In this document: positions 11,757-24,429 of the stretch, piece after piece
Layout of the letters: each line of letters opens with the position of its first letter
Numbering within the stretch: the stretch's first letter is position 1
Assembly: GCF_012489685.1 (NCBI RefSeq)
Contig: NC_080044.1
Coordinates: forward strand, 71,782,732-71,846,731
DNA from: Lotus japonicus
Lineage: Eukaryota > Streptophyta > Magnoliopsida > Fabales > Fabaceae
Direction: 5' to 3'
Length of the DNA stretch: 64,000 bases
Made by a program: the position numbers and the translations under genes
Notes under the pieces: model-generated
The model's database searches: none
Seen by the model: only the letters and a program-made list of their open reading frames with translations
Told to the model about the DNA's origin: nothing

Positions 11757-14700
11757 TCATCTTTGGAGCTGCTCAGAAGTTGAGTTGTTAGTAATTGATG
11801 GTGAGGCTGTCCTCCCATTACCATTCTGCATGCCATTATCAACAGATGCTGAAACTCCCCATCTCCCATTAGACTCAATGGGCTCTATAACCTTAATACC
11901 GCCGTCTGAAAGTCCAACTGCAAATTGATTTGGCTCCTGAGGATGTGCTGCAACAACAACTGGGAATATATTTTGGCTGCACAAAACAAAACTAGGTTAA
12001 GGATTATTCTTGAAGAAATAGGCAAAACATCTTATAACGATCAGGCTCAGCTGAACATAAACAAGTCCAACTACTTCCTTCAGTCTTCAGTTGGCCAATT
12101 ATCACCAAAATGAAACAGAAACATGTAAATTTCTAAAGCATATTTCAGTCAGCTCAGTGTATGTTTAAAAAATCTTCCTACAATTGATTCTGAAGCCAAA
12201 ATCAACTCTAGGGAGAAGCTTCAGAGAGTAGCTTCTGGGTGCCAGAATTGATTCTGAAGAAAAATAAGTTGATCCAAACATGCTTCATAAACTCAACAAT
12301 TGACCAATTATCGCCTACTTGAAACACGAATAGAAATTATAAAAAGTATTTCATGCAAAAACTCAAGCGTACGTTCAATAAAGCAAAGCTTAGTAGCACC
12401 AGTGAAATAGTCTTCTTTAATGAGGATGTTTATCGCATGTTTTAAATATTAACAGAGATTAGAATAAAAGAGAAATCTTAAACACCTATTTGATGATGTC
12501 TGATGTAGGTATGCAGACGAAGCTATCCGACATCTTAGTCTCAGGCTGTCAGCATCGAATACTCCAATATTTCCATCAGTGAAGGCAGCATAAACTAGTT
12601 GGCCATTGCAGGAATATGTTGCAGAGGCTATGGAACCAGAGAAACCATCTTGCGGAACCCACTAGATTCCAAACAAACACAAGTAACTATTTCATTCACA
12701 AGGAATTGAAAATTGAAAATAGAAAAGAAAAAAATAACGTTTAGAGTTTGTATATTAGAGACATGCTAGTGGCATGTTCTTTCTAACACACTACTATTAA
12801 GTGAATTCTATATGGCTCCAAAGAGAGAGCAAGCCTGTGTTTTTAGTGTGGCTCACATGAAATTCACCTAATAATAGATTCTTTTAGGAAAACTGTGTAG
12901 TTGAAATTGCTTCTTTTAATGTATTGGAGAGAGAGAGAGGCAGTCACTTACCTGCCGAATCAATTCCATTTTTGAAGCATCGTATACTGCTAGCTGTGTT
13001 TCATGGCATACCAGTAAGTGCACTTGATCGATATGGAAGTATACTCGAGTATCACCAGCAGGCGCTTTTCCAGCTGGCAATTGGAGTGATAGTGATTTCT
13101 TCTTATCCCATGAATCAATACTCCAAAAGCAAAGCTACAAAATATCCATAAAAATATAGCCAAAAAATTGTCTATCACTTCTTGAAATTGCAAATGAAAT
13201 ATGGTTGCTAAGAAGAAATATGAAATAGTGCAAAGAGATAAGTAACTAAAGACAGATCTTGAATAGTAGTTAAAAGTTAAAGAAATCACAAAAACACAAA
13301 TACCAAATGATTACAGAGGTGTTAAAAGGATCTGGAACTCATACTACAACATACCTGAGCATCAGCAGAAGATGAAACCAAGATGTTCAGATGAGTTGAA
13401 AAAGCTAAACCGGTAATGCGCTTCTGGTGACCCTTCAATTTGTATTTGACCTAAAAGCAGAGAAGGTCAGATCACAATATGATTCTTGAAATGATTAAAA
13501 TTTAGCGGGCTGTTTTGCTAATTACCTCATCCACCCTAACATTGTAAAAATGAATAGTTGCATCGTCCATCCCAATTGCAATGATGTTATTATCTTGAGG
13601 GTGAAACACAAGGAAGGTTGAAGACGGGGGAGGTTTCATAAAAGTTGCCATTACCTGAAATTCGGCGATAATGTGTCACAAGAACTGAAGTACAGCATAG
13701 TATAAGTTGAAGTAGATGTTGCACACCATATTAGCACAAAAAGATCGGGTTACCTTAAAAGTCATCATGTTGAACAAGGAAATTTTTCCTCCGCATGCAG
13801 ACATGACATAAGAGTCATTTTTTGAGAGTGCTATGCAGGGAACTGCTTCTTCAAAATTCTCTTGGAGGTCATTAGCCATGACAAGACCACTATTTGGTTG
13901 CCAATGTTGGGGAGCAACATTAGCTGTGGCCTTTAAAACCCACACACAAAAATTAAAAACTATTAAATGAATAGTTGCAACAGACAGATAAAAAAAATAT
14001 CATATGCTCAAATGGATACCAGGATATGCATGCAGAAATATGGTATAATAAAGCAACAAAATGTTTTCTTGTATGTGGGTATCTCAGCATACAATCACCT
14101 TTCCACTGGGATTTTGATCATTACGGCTCCATTTCCACAGCTTCTGGATCCCTTTTGCACCAAGAGCCAGAAGGCCAGCCCCGGAATTGGTGTAAAGAAG
14201 ACGAACAACCTAGAGATGTATGGAATTTTGTGATCATAAAATTCTTGTTATAAATGTTAGAAGTATGATATAAAACTGTTAATATCTGTTTACCCAACAA
14301 CCTAAGCATTTATGATAGTTAATTCATGACATATTATCAAAGCCTCTACCAAATGGTCTTGAGTATGATTTTTACTGCCCCCATTCTTCTAATAAAAAGT
14401 AGGATTTCAACATAGACTTGTACAATGTAAGGGATAGATAGAAAACAATTCATGTATCTTCACTCAATAGCTTAATTGTTTGGAGTAATTAGTTAATTTG
14501 GTTCATGATGATAAAATAGAAATATGCTGCTTAAACCCCCTTCTCGACAAAAGAAAGGTTGTAGGGAATACCTTGTTAGTAGGGTCAGCAGCACTATCTG
14601 GCAGAGCAACTGTTCGACAATGAGCAGGATCAACTATTTCTGTCAGTTCACAAGTTTTAGATTTATCATCCAAGCTTCTTTGCTTTTCTAGACTTCTGGC

Positions 14701-17700
14701 CATAGAATCAACTCCATTCTGAAATAATTAACAAAATGAGTCAGTTGCATACATAATTGTCACATAGACCAGAGGACGCCTAGGCAAAAATGCATCAGCA
14801 AAACTATGAATACCTGACTGACAACAGAACAGGGATTTTTAGGTTTATGCTAACATATTTGATTATAGAAAAAGCTTCAAATCTAAGTAAAACTTGTTCT
14901 AAAATTCATACAAGGATTGGCAGTGGCGCAGCAGGAGAGCTTCTGTCAACACGTTCTACTTTATTCATGTGCTGATTGACATTTGCAACCATAGAAGACC
15001 CAGATGCCTAACTCATTGATATTGAAAGAAAAAAAAATCAATTTATAGAATTAATAAAGATATTAAGGAAGAAGATGGTGAAGATAATGACTTAATACAA
15101 ATAAAATAAACCTTTGTCTCCACCGCTGCTTTAGATGCTTCGTAAGATCGAGCTTCAATGGCTTTTAAGTACTTCATGCCATCAGTATTAGCAAGGACTT
15201 TCAAACCACCATCTGCTGTAGTAACAGCAAGCAGATTTCCATCCTTATTGAACCTCAAACGAGGGAGACTCTGATATGGAGCATCAACCATGTCAAACAA
15301 TGTACTTTGAAATGCATTAAAAGATGAAAAGTACGAGCAATACTCACTGGAAGACCACCCTCAGCATCTGTACTTGTCAACACATTGATATTATCCATAT
15401 CCCAAAACTTTATCTGGTTATCTTCACCAGCAGCCAAAAGGCGATTCTTTGTAGTGTCAAATTGCACAACACCAGCAGATTTCTTTCTAAATCCAGAATA
15501 TGTTCTCTTGAGTGCACCTTCACTTTCATTCCATTCAACTAGGAAAGAATCCCCATCCTTACTTGTTCCACATGAGAACAATCTAAAATAAAGAAAAATA
15601 GTAGTTACAACCAATATTATCAAGTAAAAGGGGAAAATGAAATAAGAAACGAACAACATTAACACGTATATTTTCAGTACTATTATTCATTTCGTACCGA
15701 CTTCCATCAGCACTATAGAGCATTGTGGTGCGCCACTGTCCAGGAGCATCATAGTCAACCCTGGAGCCCATATTATCATACAGCCAGGCTTTGATTTTCC
15801 CATCAAGAGCAGTAGAAAATATAAACTGCATATTGTATTTTCCATCAATATCTTAATTTCTTTCCATCAAGGCATCAACTATTCATTGATATAAGAAAGT
15901 AATAACATCCACATATATTTAATCATCTTTCCAGAATTGACAACAGAAGGAACAAATTCAGAGTATAGTATGCCCAAAACTTTATGCAAAGTAACTAAGT
16001 TTGGACAGGAAAGATGTTCAAGCCAAAAAATTAACTTGCATTAACCTACAATGGAATGGCTGAATTTAAACCTTAATTTTAAAATCCTTTTGGTTTAATA
16101 TATTCAAATTGGAAATCCCAGTAATAGTACAACATTGATCCACTTGTACATAATAATATGCCAACAAGGGGGTAGGCCACCTTTACCTGGATATTTTCCT
16201 TCTGATGGGGACAAACAGAATAAACTGGTGCCTCATGACCTTCAAAATTAAAAAGCTTCCGTCCGGTCAAATCCCACACCTGCAATACTCCTCAAACTTA
16301 ATAATTGTGCATACATTCATTTGGCTACAAGATGTTATAGACAGGGAAATTTTCTGTCACCTTAATTAACTTATCATCCCCACAAGTTACAATGCATAGT
16401 TGTTTGTTTGGATAAGAAAATGCCAAGTCATTAACACCACCAACATGAGCTTCAATCTGTGATGAAGTCAAGACATAGTTCTATGTCACCAAAAAAAGGA
16501 CCATCATATACCAATTACATATTTGAGAATGATCTGAACATACCTCCAAATTCTGCCGTAGATCATTAGGACCTTGATAAGCATACAAATGAATCAAGTG
16601 TTTTGAGAAAGCAACCCCTGAAAAAAGGAAAGTATATTATAAACCAGTATAAATGTGTAATGCAACAAACTGAAGCCAAGTTTCCTTACAGCACATACCA
16701 ATTAAATTTCCCTCTGGACTCCATGATACACGGTTGACAGACATAGATGAATCCTTCACAATTGCAGCCTGTACAAGAATCCCAGTTACATTGTATGAGA
16801 TAATTCTGGTACTCACAAGGGGAGGAGGGAACCACCAATTTGTGGACAACTATTCATTTAGTTTTCTCCAAAAATATAAAAAACAAAAACCTTCATCCTA
16901 CAAATAACCCTTATCCCACAATATTCAGCTGTAGCCCCATATGTCAATTGTTTGAAGGACAGTACAGCATAAGGCAAAGGCACCACTGTAGACAATCAAA
17001 TTATTCGATGTAAGAGATTTTCTTTGGAAAGAACCCATCCTTTTAATTATAAATAATACCTCCACGAGTGACCAGGTGTTGGGTCAATAAATCTCTTTTT
17101 CTCCCTTTCCCCCTCCCCCTTTTCATAAGGAAATAAAATTACCACCAATGAATAATCTAGCTGTTTAAAATGTTCACATTTTCTGCTCTCTATCTTTTCT
17201 TTGTGCCACAAAACATTGCTTACAAATTACAATGAATTAATTGAATAACTATAAACCTGAAAATATACAGAACAAGCAGCAATATCCTTTATTTTGAAAG
17301 GCTTTGACATCAGCCTCTCTCTCAGCCCTGCTTCCCAGAGTGAAATCTCGCCATTTCCGCAACCAACTGTTTCAGAAAAGATTTTCCAAAATAAATATCT
17401 GAAGACCAGACATCTTTATAATACAAGAACATCAATTCTGTTTCAACCTACCAGCAAGTAAAGAATGATGAGCTGGATGAAAATCCATGCTTGTCACTGT
17501 TGATCCTTGATGTAACGTACAAACAACAGCTCTAGGAAGGTCATCAAGTGACCAAGAGGCTTGTTGGGGGGGAGCAGGATAAGTGACCTGCACAGATTGT
17601 TAGTTGCCACTGTAGGAATAGCATTGCAATGGAAAAAAAAAAGCATGCCACAACACTGTGTCAGTACCTCATCAACAGATGGTGCTGACCGTAAACGTTT

Positions 17701-19793
17701 CATTAGATGATCATGATCAGCATTTTGATAATCCATCATTCCAAGAGTATTGGAAGGTGTTCTTGGATGCTTCAAGACAGATACTGCAAAAAAAGTAGTT
17801 ACAAGTGAAGTTGGGAACGGAGACACAGAACATCCAAAGAGTTTAATAGTCCAACTGTAAATAGACAATGGAAGATTATCTATTTCTTTAGAAGTTTCAA
17901 TGATTCAATAAAACACTGGAAAAATAAAAGTTAACATAACAAATATATGCACTTCTGTATCTGCCCCTGATAATCGAAGTATGCCCATCGAACATATATG
18001 CTAAGGATATATCATATAACTGAAAATCCGTCAAGCAAAGAACCCTTAGGTAAAGGAAAATTTTCCATAATAACAGAAATGCAGAAGACATGCATATATT
18101 CATTTAATAAACTTGGTAGAATATCTACAATTTCTCAAAGCTTTCCTTATTATTATGGTTGATTTTTCTCTGGTAGGGAACCAGAGTTCACACCAATAAA
18201 TTAATATACCTTGATTTGGGGGACCAGGCATTGATGAAGCAGCAAGTGCAGGTGATTGAATAGATGAGGAAGGATTTGCATTCATCATCCATCCCGCTAA
18301 TGCATTAACATTAGCAGCAGTCGGGGCTGGTGGGAATGGCTGCATATAAGAAACAAAAAGGTTATCCCAAGATAAAAGATTAGATAACTAACACTATCAG
18401 CACTGATCATTCAGACAACAACAATATAAGGTCTTACTCCACCAGGTGCCCCAAGCGGAGCATAAGATGAAGGCCTTGCAACCGCTGTGACAGGAAGAGG
18501 GCCAGGAGTGGGTGCACGAGCTCCATTTGAGGGTGAACAAGTGTGGTCAATAAATAGAGTTTTAATGTCTGGATTTGGCCTCGGGTTCTTGCACAGCTGG
18601 TGCTGCCAATTCAAACTGAATAGCAGACATGGATGAGACTTTACCAAGAAAGAGATGATTGACAAAATTAAGAACAAAGCAGTAATGGAATTGCATAATC
18701 ATTATATATTTCATCACGGTAGATGTAAAAGTTGAACATAGCCAGCCATCTTACCTTTGATTAATCAGGGTTCGTAACCTTGAGGCCTTCAAAGAAGGGA
18801 ATATAAGCTTATCTCTAAAGAGGGGATTTGCTTCAATCAGTTTCTTAAGCTCTAAGAGCATTATGCTCCGAGCTGACTTAGTATCACCATACTTTGATAA
18901 CTGTTCATTTTCCCTGCATTTAATCAAAACCGATATTAAGAAAAAATACAACCCTCCAATCACTCACTCAACTCAACCAAAACCAAAGTACCTGAAGTTG
19001 TCAAGGGTTATAAGCTGCGTAATTTCTTTGAACAATTCTTCATTAAACGTTGCAAAAACTTTCAAATCATTCACCAGTATCTCAACAGCCTTCACTTTGT
19101 CATTCCTAGCCGCAGACAAGAAAACGTAAGCAACAGAATGAGAAAGAAAAAAACATGTACATTATATCAGAAAGAGGACAAGTGCGTGTTTGGATCAATT
19201 TATTTTTCCTCAGAATCAATTACGGCACCCAACTTACATAAGTTTCTTCCCATAATTGATTTTGACTTTAGAATCAATTGCACAAGAATTTCCAAACATG
19301 CACTAACAAAATAAAAAATGTACCCTTGAGATAAAAAAATTAAACATAAATAAACCTGTCAAGGGCTTCAAGATACTTCTGCTTCCTAATCTCAAAGAAA
19401 GTTTTCATGGAATATCGATTGTCATCGACTTTTATGAACCCAGATAGGTACTTCTCAACCTCATCCCACTCTCCAGCAAGGGCTTTCTCGTCAAAATACT
19501 TCATATTGAAGAAGAAACCAGACTCTTGCTCCAGCCTGGAATCCAAAACAGAACAAGCACATTCCCAATTTATCATCATGATAAAATCATACATACATAA
19601 AAACAAACAAACAAGTAGTAACATTTAAAGTAAAACAAAAAAACAATAAACAAAAAAATAAAATGAACTGCAGGAAAATTAAATAAAATAAAAAATAAAA
19701 AGCAAGTTCTTACTTGTGTACAGCTTCCTTGAATTTCTCTTCCTCGAGAAATTGAAGAATGAGGAACACCAATTCCCTGCTGAGAGATGTCAT
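11757..19793 (-). CDS. TPL/TPR: TOPLESS/TOPLESS-related transcriptional corepressor, complete
   Basis: Twenty-five coding exons run from the ATG at 19793 to the stop at 11757. Exon 5' ends are 19793, 19535, 19105, 18913, 18615, 18339, 17783, 17587, 17366, 16768, 16617, 16456, 16279, 15825, 15582, 15270, 15007, 14718, 14209, 13930, 13654, 13450, 13134, 12661 and 11976. The sum is 3393 nt, or 1130 aa, the usual TPL length. The product is a nuclear Groucho-type corepressor that binds EAR (LxLxL) motifs of Aux/IAA, JAZ/NINJA and other repressors. LisH (SLSRELVFLILQFLEEEKFK) and CTLH (KYFDEKALAGEWDEVEKYL) regions occupy about residues 4-92, followed by the CRA region, the LNWQHQLCKNPRPNPDIKTLF segment after residue 178, a Pro-rich linker, then WD repeats to the C-terminus. 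Asn176, the position changed in Arabidopsis tpl-1, is kept. The SNTLGMMDYQNADHDHLMKR linker and the KLKGHQKRITGLAFST repeat place it nearer TPL/TPR1 than TPR4. Which paralogue is undecided. Confidence 0.95.
12153..12290. repeat. Copy 2 of the short MITE family, in the last intron of the TPL/TPR gene
   Basis: It begins GTGTATGTTTAAAAAATCTT and ends GTTGATCCAAACATGCTT. It holds inverted CAATTGATTCTGAAG/AGAATTGATTCTGAAG blocks. It lies within the intron 12485-11977. Confidence 0.5.
19181..19303. repeat. Copy 3 of the short MITE family, in intron 2 of the TPL/TPR gene
   Basis: The terminal inverted repeats are the clearest of the family: AGTGCGTGTTTGGATC at the left and TTCCAAACATGCACT at the right. 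AGAATCAATTACG and CATAATTGATTTTGAC lie inside. Confidence 0.6.
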
Positions 19794-20262
19794 TTTTGCC
19801 CCTAACAGTAACCGAATCAGAAGTTAGGGTGTGTGAAATTGAGCGAAGAAAGGAGAATTGACGGTGTTGCTGCTTTTTGAGAAGAACTTGAATTGATCTA
19901 GAGAGAGGGAAACGGCGACGTTTAAGCGGTGGTGGGTGGTGGATGTTCACGGCGGAGAGGTTTCTAGGGTTTGGGGTTCCATGGTTCGATGATGGTTGTT
20001 GAAGAAGAAAGAGGAGTAGGAGAAACAGTGGAATAATGGGAGAAGAAAAAAAGCTGCAAATAAATAAGAAAGAAAGAAAAATAAAATGAAAAGATAAATA
20101 AATAAAAAACAACAACACACGAAAAGAAAGAAAGAAAGACAGAGAGAGTTGTGTAGTGGTGTTGTGTTATGACTTGGTTTCTCGTTTTTCTCGATGCAGC
20201 GTTTTGCAGGGTCTTTGATTAACTGTTGTTCAACACTGACTTATCACTGATAATGGAACGTA

Positions 20263-20270
20263 CTTATATA
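20263..20270 (-). promoter_or_regulatory. Possible TATA box of the TPL/TPR gene
   Basis: The minus strand reads CCGTATATAAGTACG, giving TATATAAG about 470 bases before the ATG. A CT-rich leader follows (GAAAGAAAGAAAGACAGAGAG on plus near 20120-20145), consistent with a 5' UTR of some 440 bases. The long minus-strand frame at 19800-20118 is this leader, not a protein. Confidence 0.4.
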
Positions 20271-20883
20271 CGGTGGAGTGATAAGTAAGTGTGGCTATTG
20301 CTTCGGAAGAAGGCAAGATCTGCACTTAACCGCGTGTGCTGTTGTAGGAAAGAAGACTGGAGCACAGGCTGTCACGTCACGTCGTTTGGACCAAAATAGC
20401 TTTTGCAAAAATTGGGAGAAAATAGAAAGAAATTAAATATAGATTAATGGATGTATTAAATTATATTTTAGGAGAAAAGATTCTAAATAAAAATGGTGTG
20501 TGATAATAAATCTGTTGACAAAGTATTTTAAGAATGTTTTTAATTAACTTACTATTAATAACAGTATCATTTTCTAATTAGTAATTATCATTTCATATAT
20601 ACTATAAATGAAAATCAAATCCAAAAAGTCGTAGATCCGATAGTCGATAGATAGCACTGTCTCAACCTTTGTCTGGTTTGACTCTACTCTTTTCTCTTAC
20701 TAAAATTAATAGTTTTAGGATGTCGTAAATAATTTTATTCATTTTTTTCAATGTTTACTATTTAATGATAAAAAATAATTCAAATATTATTTTATGTTAT
20801 CAATATTTAGAACTTTTATAGTGATGATATTCTAAAATGACGATGTCAAATTGATGTATAATCATTGATCTCAATCTTTAGTA

Positions 20884-21143
20884 CTCCATCCGTTTCAAAA
20901 TAACTGTTTACTTTAGAAAAAAAAAATTGTTTCAAAATAATTGTCTACTTAGAATTTTAAGAAAATAGCAATTGATGTTTTTCCAAACAATACCCTTACA
21001 AAAAAAATGAGTAGAGATAAAAACGTATTCTAATGGGTAAAGTAAGAAAACAAATGATATTTTTCTAAAAGTTAACAAAATTAATTACACTTCTTAATAT
21101 GTGTGTTTTTTACAAAGTGGACGGTTATTATGAAACGGACGAG
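20884..21143. mobile_element. Stowaway-like (Tc1/mariner) MITE
   Basis: The left end is CTCCATCCGTTTCAAAATAA and the complement of the right end is CTCGTCCGTTTCATAATAA. Both have a TA outside the terminus (20882-20883 and 21144-21145). CTCCNTCCGTTTCA is the typical start of plant mariner MITEs. No coding sequence. Confidence 0.75.
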
Positions 21144-21184
21144 TATTATAGAAACTTGTAAAATTTGGCCACAAAATCTAGTTA

Positions 21185-21464
21185 GGTCTCGTTTGGAAAC
21201 ACAGCTTAATTAAGCGCTTATGACCATAAGTGCTTATGTCATAAGCGCTTATTCATAAGCTATTTTAAATTTTTTATTGAAATGAATCGAAAATAAGTTA
21301 TATATAAGCATAAGCTTTTTTCATAAGCTATCCTAAATAGCTTATGAAAATAAGCTCAAAACGGCTTATGGCCTACCATAAGTTGTTTGCATAAGCTCTC
21401 CCAAACACTGACATAAGAGCTTATGCTATCAGATAAGCTCAAATAAGCTCTTCTAAACGGGGTC
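21185..21464. mobile_element. Tourist-like (PIF/Harbinger) MITE
   Basis: The termini are GGTCTCGTTTGGAAACACAG and, complemented, GACCCCGTTTAGAAGAGC. TTA flanks both sides (21182-21184 and 21465-21467). The interior is built of AAGCGCTTATGACCATAAG-like palindromic blocks. Confidence 0.7.
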
Positions 21465-21467
21465 TTA

Positions 21468-22713
21468 TTGTAATAATTAAGTTTTTTTACATCGGTCAAT
21501 CTCATGTATAAAGTAAGACGATTTCAAATTCTATTTGATTAATCATTATTGTCAATTAATGAGTCAACTACACATGATAAATGCTTTCGAATGACAATGA
21601 AAATTATTTGGAAACGATCGTGATAAGTCAGATATTTAAAATCAAATTAATTTTTGTAACTAGATATGTAATTTCTTACTTTAGAATAATTCAAAATTTT
21701 AAAAATATATTCGGTTTTGATTTTAAAATTTCAGAAAATATTATTTGGTTTTAATTATAAATATATATATTATTAGGTTGTACATCTAACTACTATTTGC
21801 TCTTTGCAATTACCTATTGTTTTTTAAATCATTGTTTTCAAGAGTTACCAGTAAATAAAGATTGGAGATTTTGGCAATTGATGATAAATGAAATACATTT
21901 TCAACACTTGTGAATATATATTATACTATTATTGAACTCGCATTATGCACGACTGATATATGAAGGACTCAAAAAAATAATTAAACCGAACATACTTATA
22001 AGTCAGAAACATTATCAAGGGTTAATCAAATGTTGGTAAAAACATTCTTATAGACTACATTATTTGTTGTTGAAGATGAATTTCCTTTCTCTTCATTCGC
22101 AAAAATCTTCAACTATTTCTTACTTGTAACTTAAAAAACGCCACATACAATTAGTCGTGAGTTGATATTGATATTTGAAATTATATGCCAATATGAGCTC
22201 AGAATATTATATAGTATTCAATTTATTGCTTCTGGCTCTACAACCGTATAGTCAAAATATCTGGATTTAATTTTAAAAAGATTAATAATAATTGTAACTT
22301 AAAAATATTTAATTTTAAAGTAGCTTCCATGACTTATATGAGATGTTAGGATTATTGTAGCTCAAAATTGACAAGAGTCTAATGATTTTGCGTATGAGTT
22401 TCAACTCTTTTTCATAAGTGATATTGTCGGTGAGAGAAGGTAGAAATGCTAGGGTTTTTGAAAATGAAGAATAATAATAATGAAATTTGAAGAACATAAT
22501 AATTGGAACTCCAACCTCAATGAGAATTATGCCCCTTAAAACTGATCACATGATTACATGATTATTAGTTGGTAATCTATTTGGAATCTAGCAATTTTTC
22601 AATACTGATATAGTAATCAATTGAAAGTGTTAGCAAAATTATTCATTTTTCCTACATTATAATAAATAGTTTATTATTTTAATTTTAATTAAAATTAATC
22701 TAACTTATATTTA
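21468..22713. other. Intergenic, nothing recognised
   Basis: Strongly AT-rich DNA between two Tourist-like elements. No supported gene. Confidence 0.4.
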
Positions 22714-23351
22714 GGTTGTGTTTGACATGTCATTTCAGCTAGCTTATAGCTTATTTGACTACCTTAATGCTTATTTGACTAGTTTAAAAGCTCTTCAAAA
22801 GTGTTTGGTGAAGGAGTTTATTTCAGTAGCTTAAAGCTTTAAGCTATAAACTATCTCACGTGGCTTATAGCTTAAAGCTTATAGCTTATTAAATTTATTC
22901 TCATTTTTATCCTTATTATTTTATTAAAATTTCACCATTACCATTATATATTTATAAAAACACTAAACTTATTTTTCCTTCACACTTACGTATGCAGTTC
23001 CCGCCACCATTCCTGCCACACCGCTGCGCACCACAGGTATTCAAAATGTTATATTAAGATGATAAATAATTTGAGTTAATAAAAATATTTAAAGTGATAA
23101 TAATTTTAATTTTAATATCATATAGGTATTAATGTGAAAATAAAGTAATGTTAAATATAAAAATAATTATACAAGTATGTCCTTTTATGTGCTTTTATAA
23201 TTTTAGCTTGTTTAACAGCTAGTTTTACCAAACACTTTTGTTTCAATCACGTAGCTTTTCAGCTTTCAGCTATCAACTAGCTTATAAGCTTTCAGCTAGC
23301 TTTTCAGCTTTCAGCTAGCTTATCAGCTAATTAAACATGTCAAACATAACC
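22714..23351. mobile_element. Larger Tourist-like (PIF/Harbinger) element
   Basis: It starts GGTTGTGTTTGACATGT, and the complemented right end is GGTTATGTTTGACATGT. TTA target repeats lie at 22711-22713 and 23352-23354. The subterminal regions carry many AGCTTATAGCTTAT/AGCTAGCTTATCAGC blocks. There is no transposase frame in about 640 bases, so it is non-autonomous. Confidence 0.7.
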
Positions 23352-23528
23352 TTAAAGCACAAGAATGTGTAAAATAAGATTTTAATACACTACGATATAC
23401 GTGAGATATTTGTTAGAAATATAAAAAAAGCACTAATTTCTTTCTCTCATTTTCACTTCTCTTTGTTTTTGTTTATTTTTCTTTTTCTAATATAAAATAT
23501 TTTCACACATCAAACTTATATATATATA

Positions 23529-23760
23529 GGGGGGATGTATCTTATGAGAAAGATGTTATTATATGAGAACATAAGAATAAGTCATGACCGTTTGATCTAA
23601 TCATGGATGGTCAAGATTAAAATGTGAAGTCATGTGACATTTTAAAAAAGTCACATGACATTTTTAAGTGGTCATGTGACCATTAATTAGTTTTATTCTT
23701 GACCATCCATAATTAGATCTAACGGTCGTGATTTATTATCATTTTCTCACATAAGATACA

Positions 23761-23764
<4 letters not shown>
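23529..23764. mobile_element. Foldback MITE, copy 1, next to an (AT)n run
   Basis: Nearly the whole unit is an inverted repeat. GATGTATCTTATGAGAAAGA at the left pairs with TCACATAAGATACATCTC at the right, and CATGACCGTTTGATCTAATC pairs with GATCTAACGGTCGTGA. A second copy lies at 37614-37864. TA-rich DNA lies at both ends, with a pure (AT)n run on the right. Confidence 0.7.

Positions 23765-23811
<47 letters not shown>
23765..23811. repeat. (AT)n microsatellite
   Basis: An uninterrupted AT dinucleotide run of about 24 units directly abuts the foldback element. Confidence 0.9.
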
Positions 23812-23814
<3 letters not shown>

Positions 23815-23860
23815 CGTTTGTAAACAAAAAAATCTCAGTATATATAATATTTTGTTTTAG

Positions 23861-23967
23861 TGTTTCTGAATGATAGTTTAAGTGGTAAGAGTTGAGTGAC
23901 ATATGGGTTGAAGAGAGAGGTCCATGGATCAATCTCATGCGGGTGTAATTTATCTTTCCGATGTACT
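23861..23967 (+). mobile_element. SINE, tRNA-derived, degraded copy
   Basis: TGATAGTTTAAGTGGTAAGA resembles a pol III A box and GGTCCATGGATCAATCTCAT a B box. Then comes GCGGGTGTAATTTATCTTTC, shared almost exactly with the complete copy at 39948-40062. The 3' poly-A is not preserved. Confidence 0.65.
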
Positions 23968-24429
23968 GAATATTTTTTCTAGTAGAAGCGTTCTATTTCA
24001 CGTCCAACAATTGTTATCTATTTTTCTATTTTGCTTACTTTTGAACTCTCTCTCTACAGTCTATTTGTTTGTCTATCTCTCTCAATATCTTTTTAACACT
24101 ACTTTTCTTTTGCATCTCCATATCTCCTCAATGAATTATCATGACTTCTCATGCATCTCTGTTCGATTTTATTTGTTAGTTGTTTGTATTTTAATTTTGT
24201 GTTAAGCAATCATGAATTGTTGGGAGAACCTGACTACATTTATCCTCATCATTAGGGCAAACATGGGTTAAAGCACACCTTGTTTTACTACAATATAACA
24301 AAATAATCAATTGGGCTTGTCAGTGGGCCCAATTATAAAAAAATTGAATTTGATTCAGAATTTTTTCTAATATCTTATAAAATATAAAAGGTCGCTAAAA
24401 ACAATATTGATGTATATAATAAATTTTAA

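Noticed and set aside
19576..20118. 180-codon minus-strand frame upstream of and overlapping TPL/TPR exon 1
   Set aside because: Different frame from the LisH exon. It consists of Phe/Leu/Ser low complexity from a CT-rich leader and intron 1.
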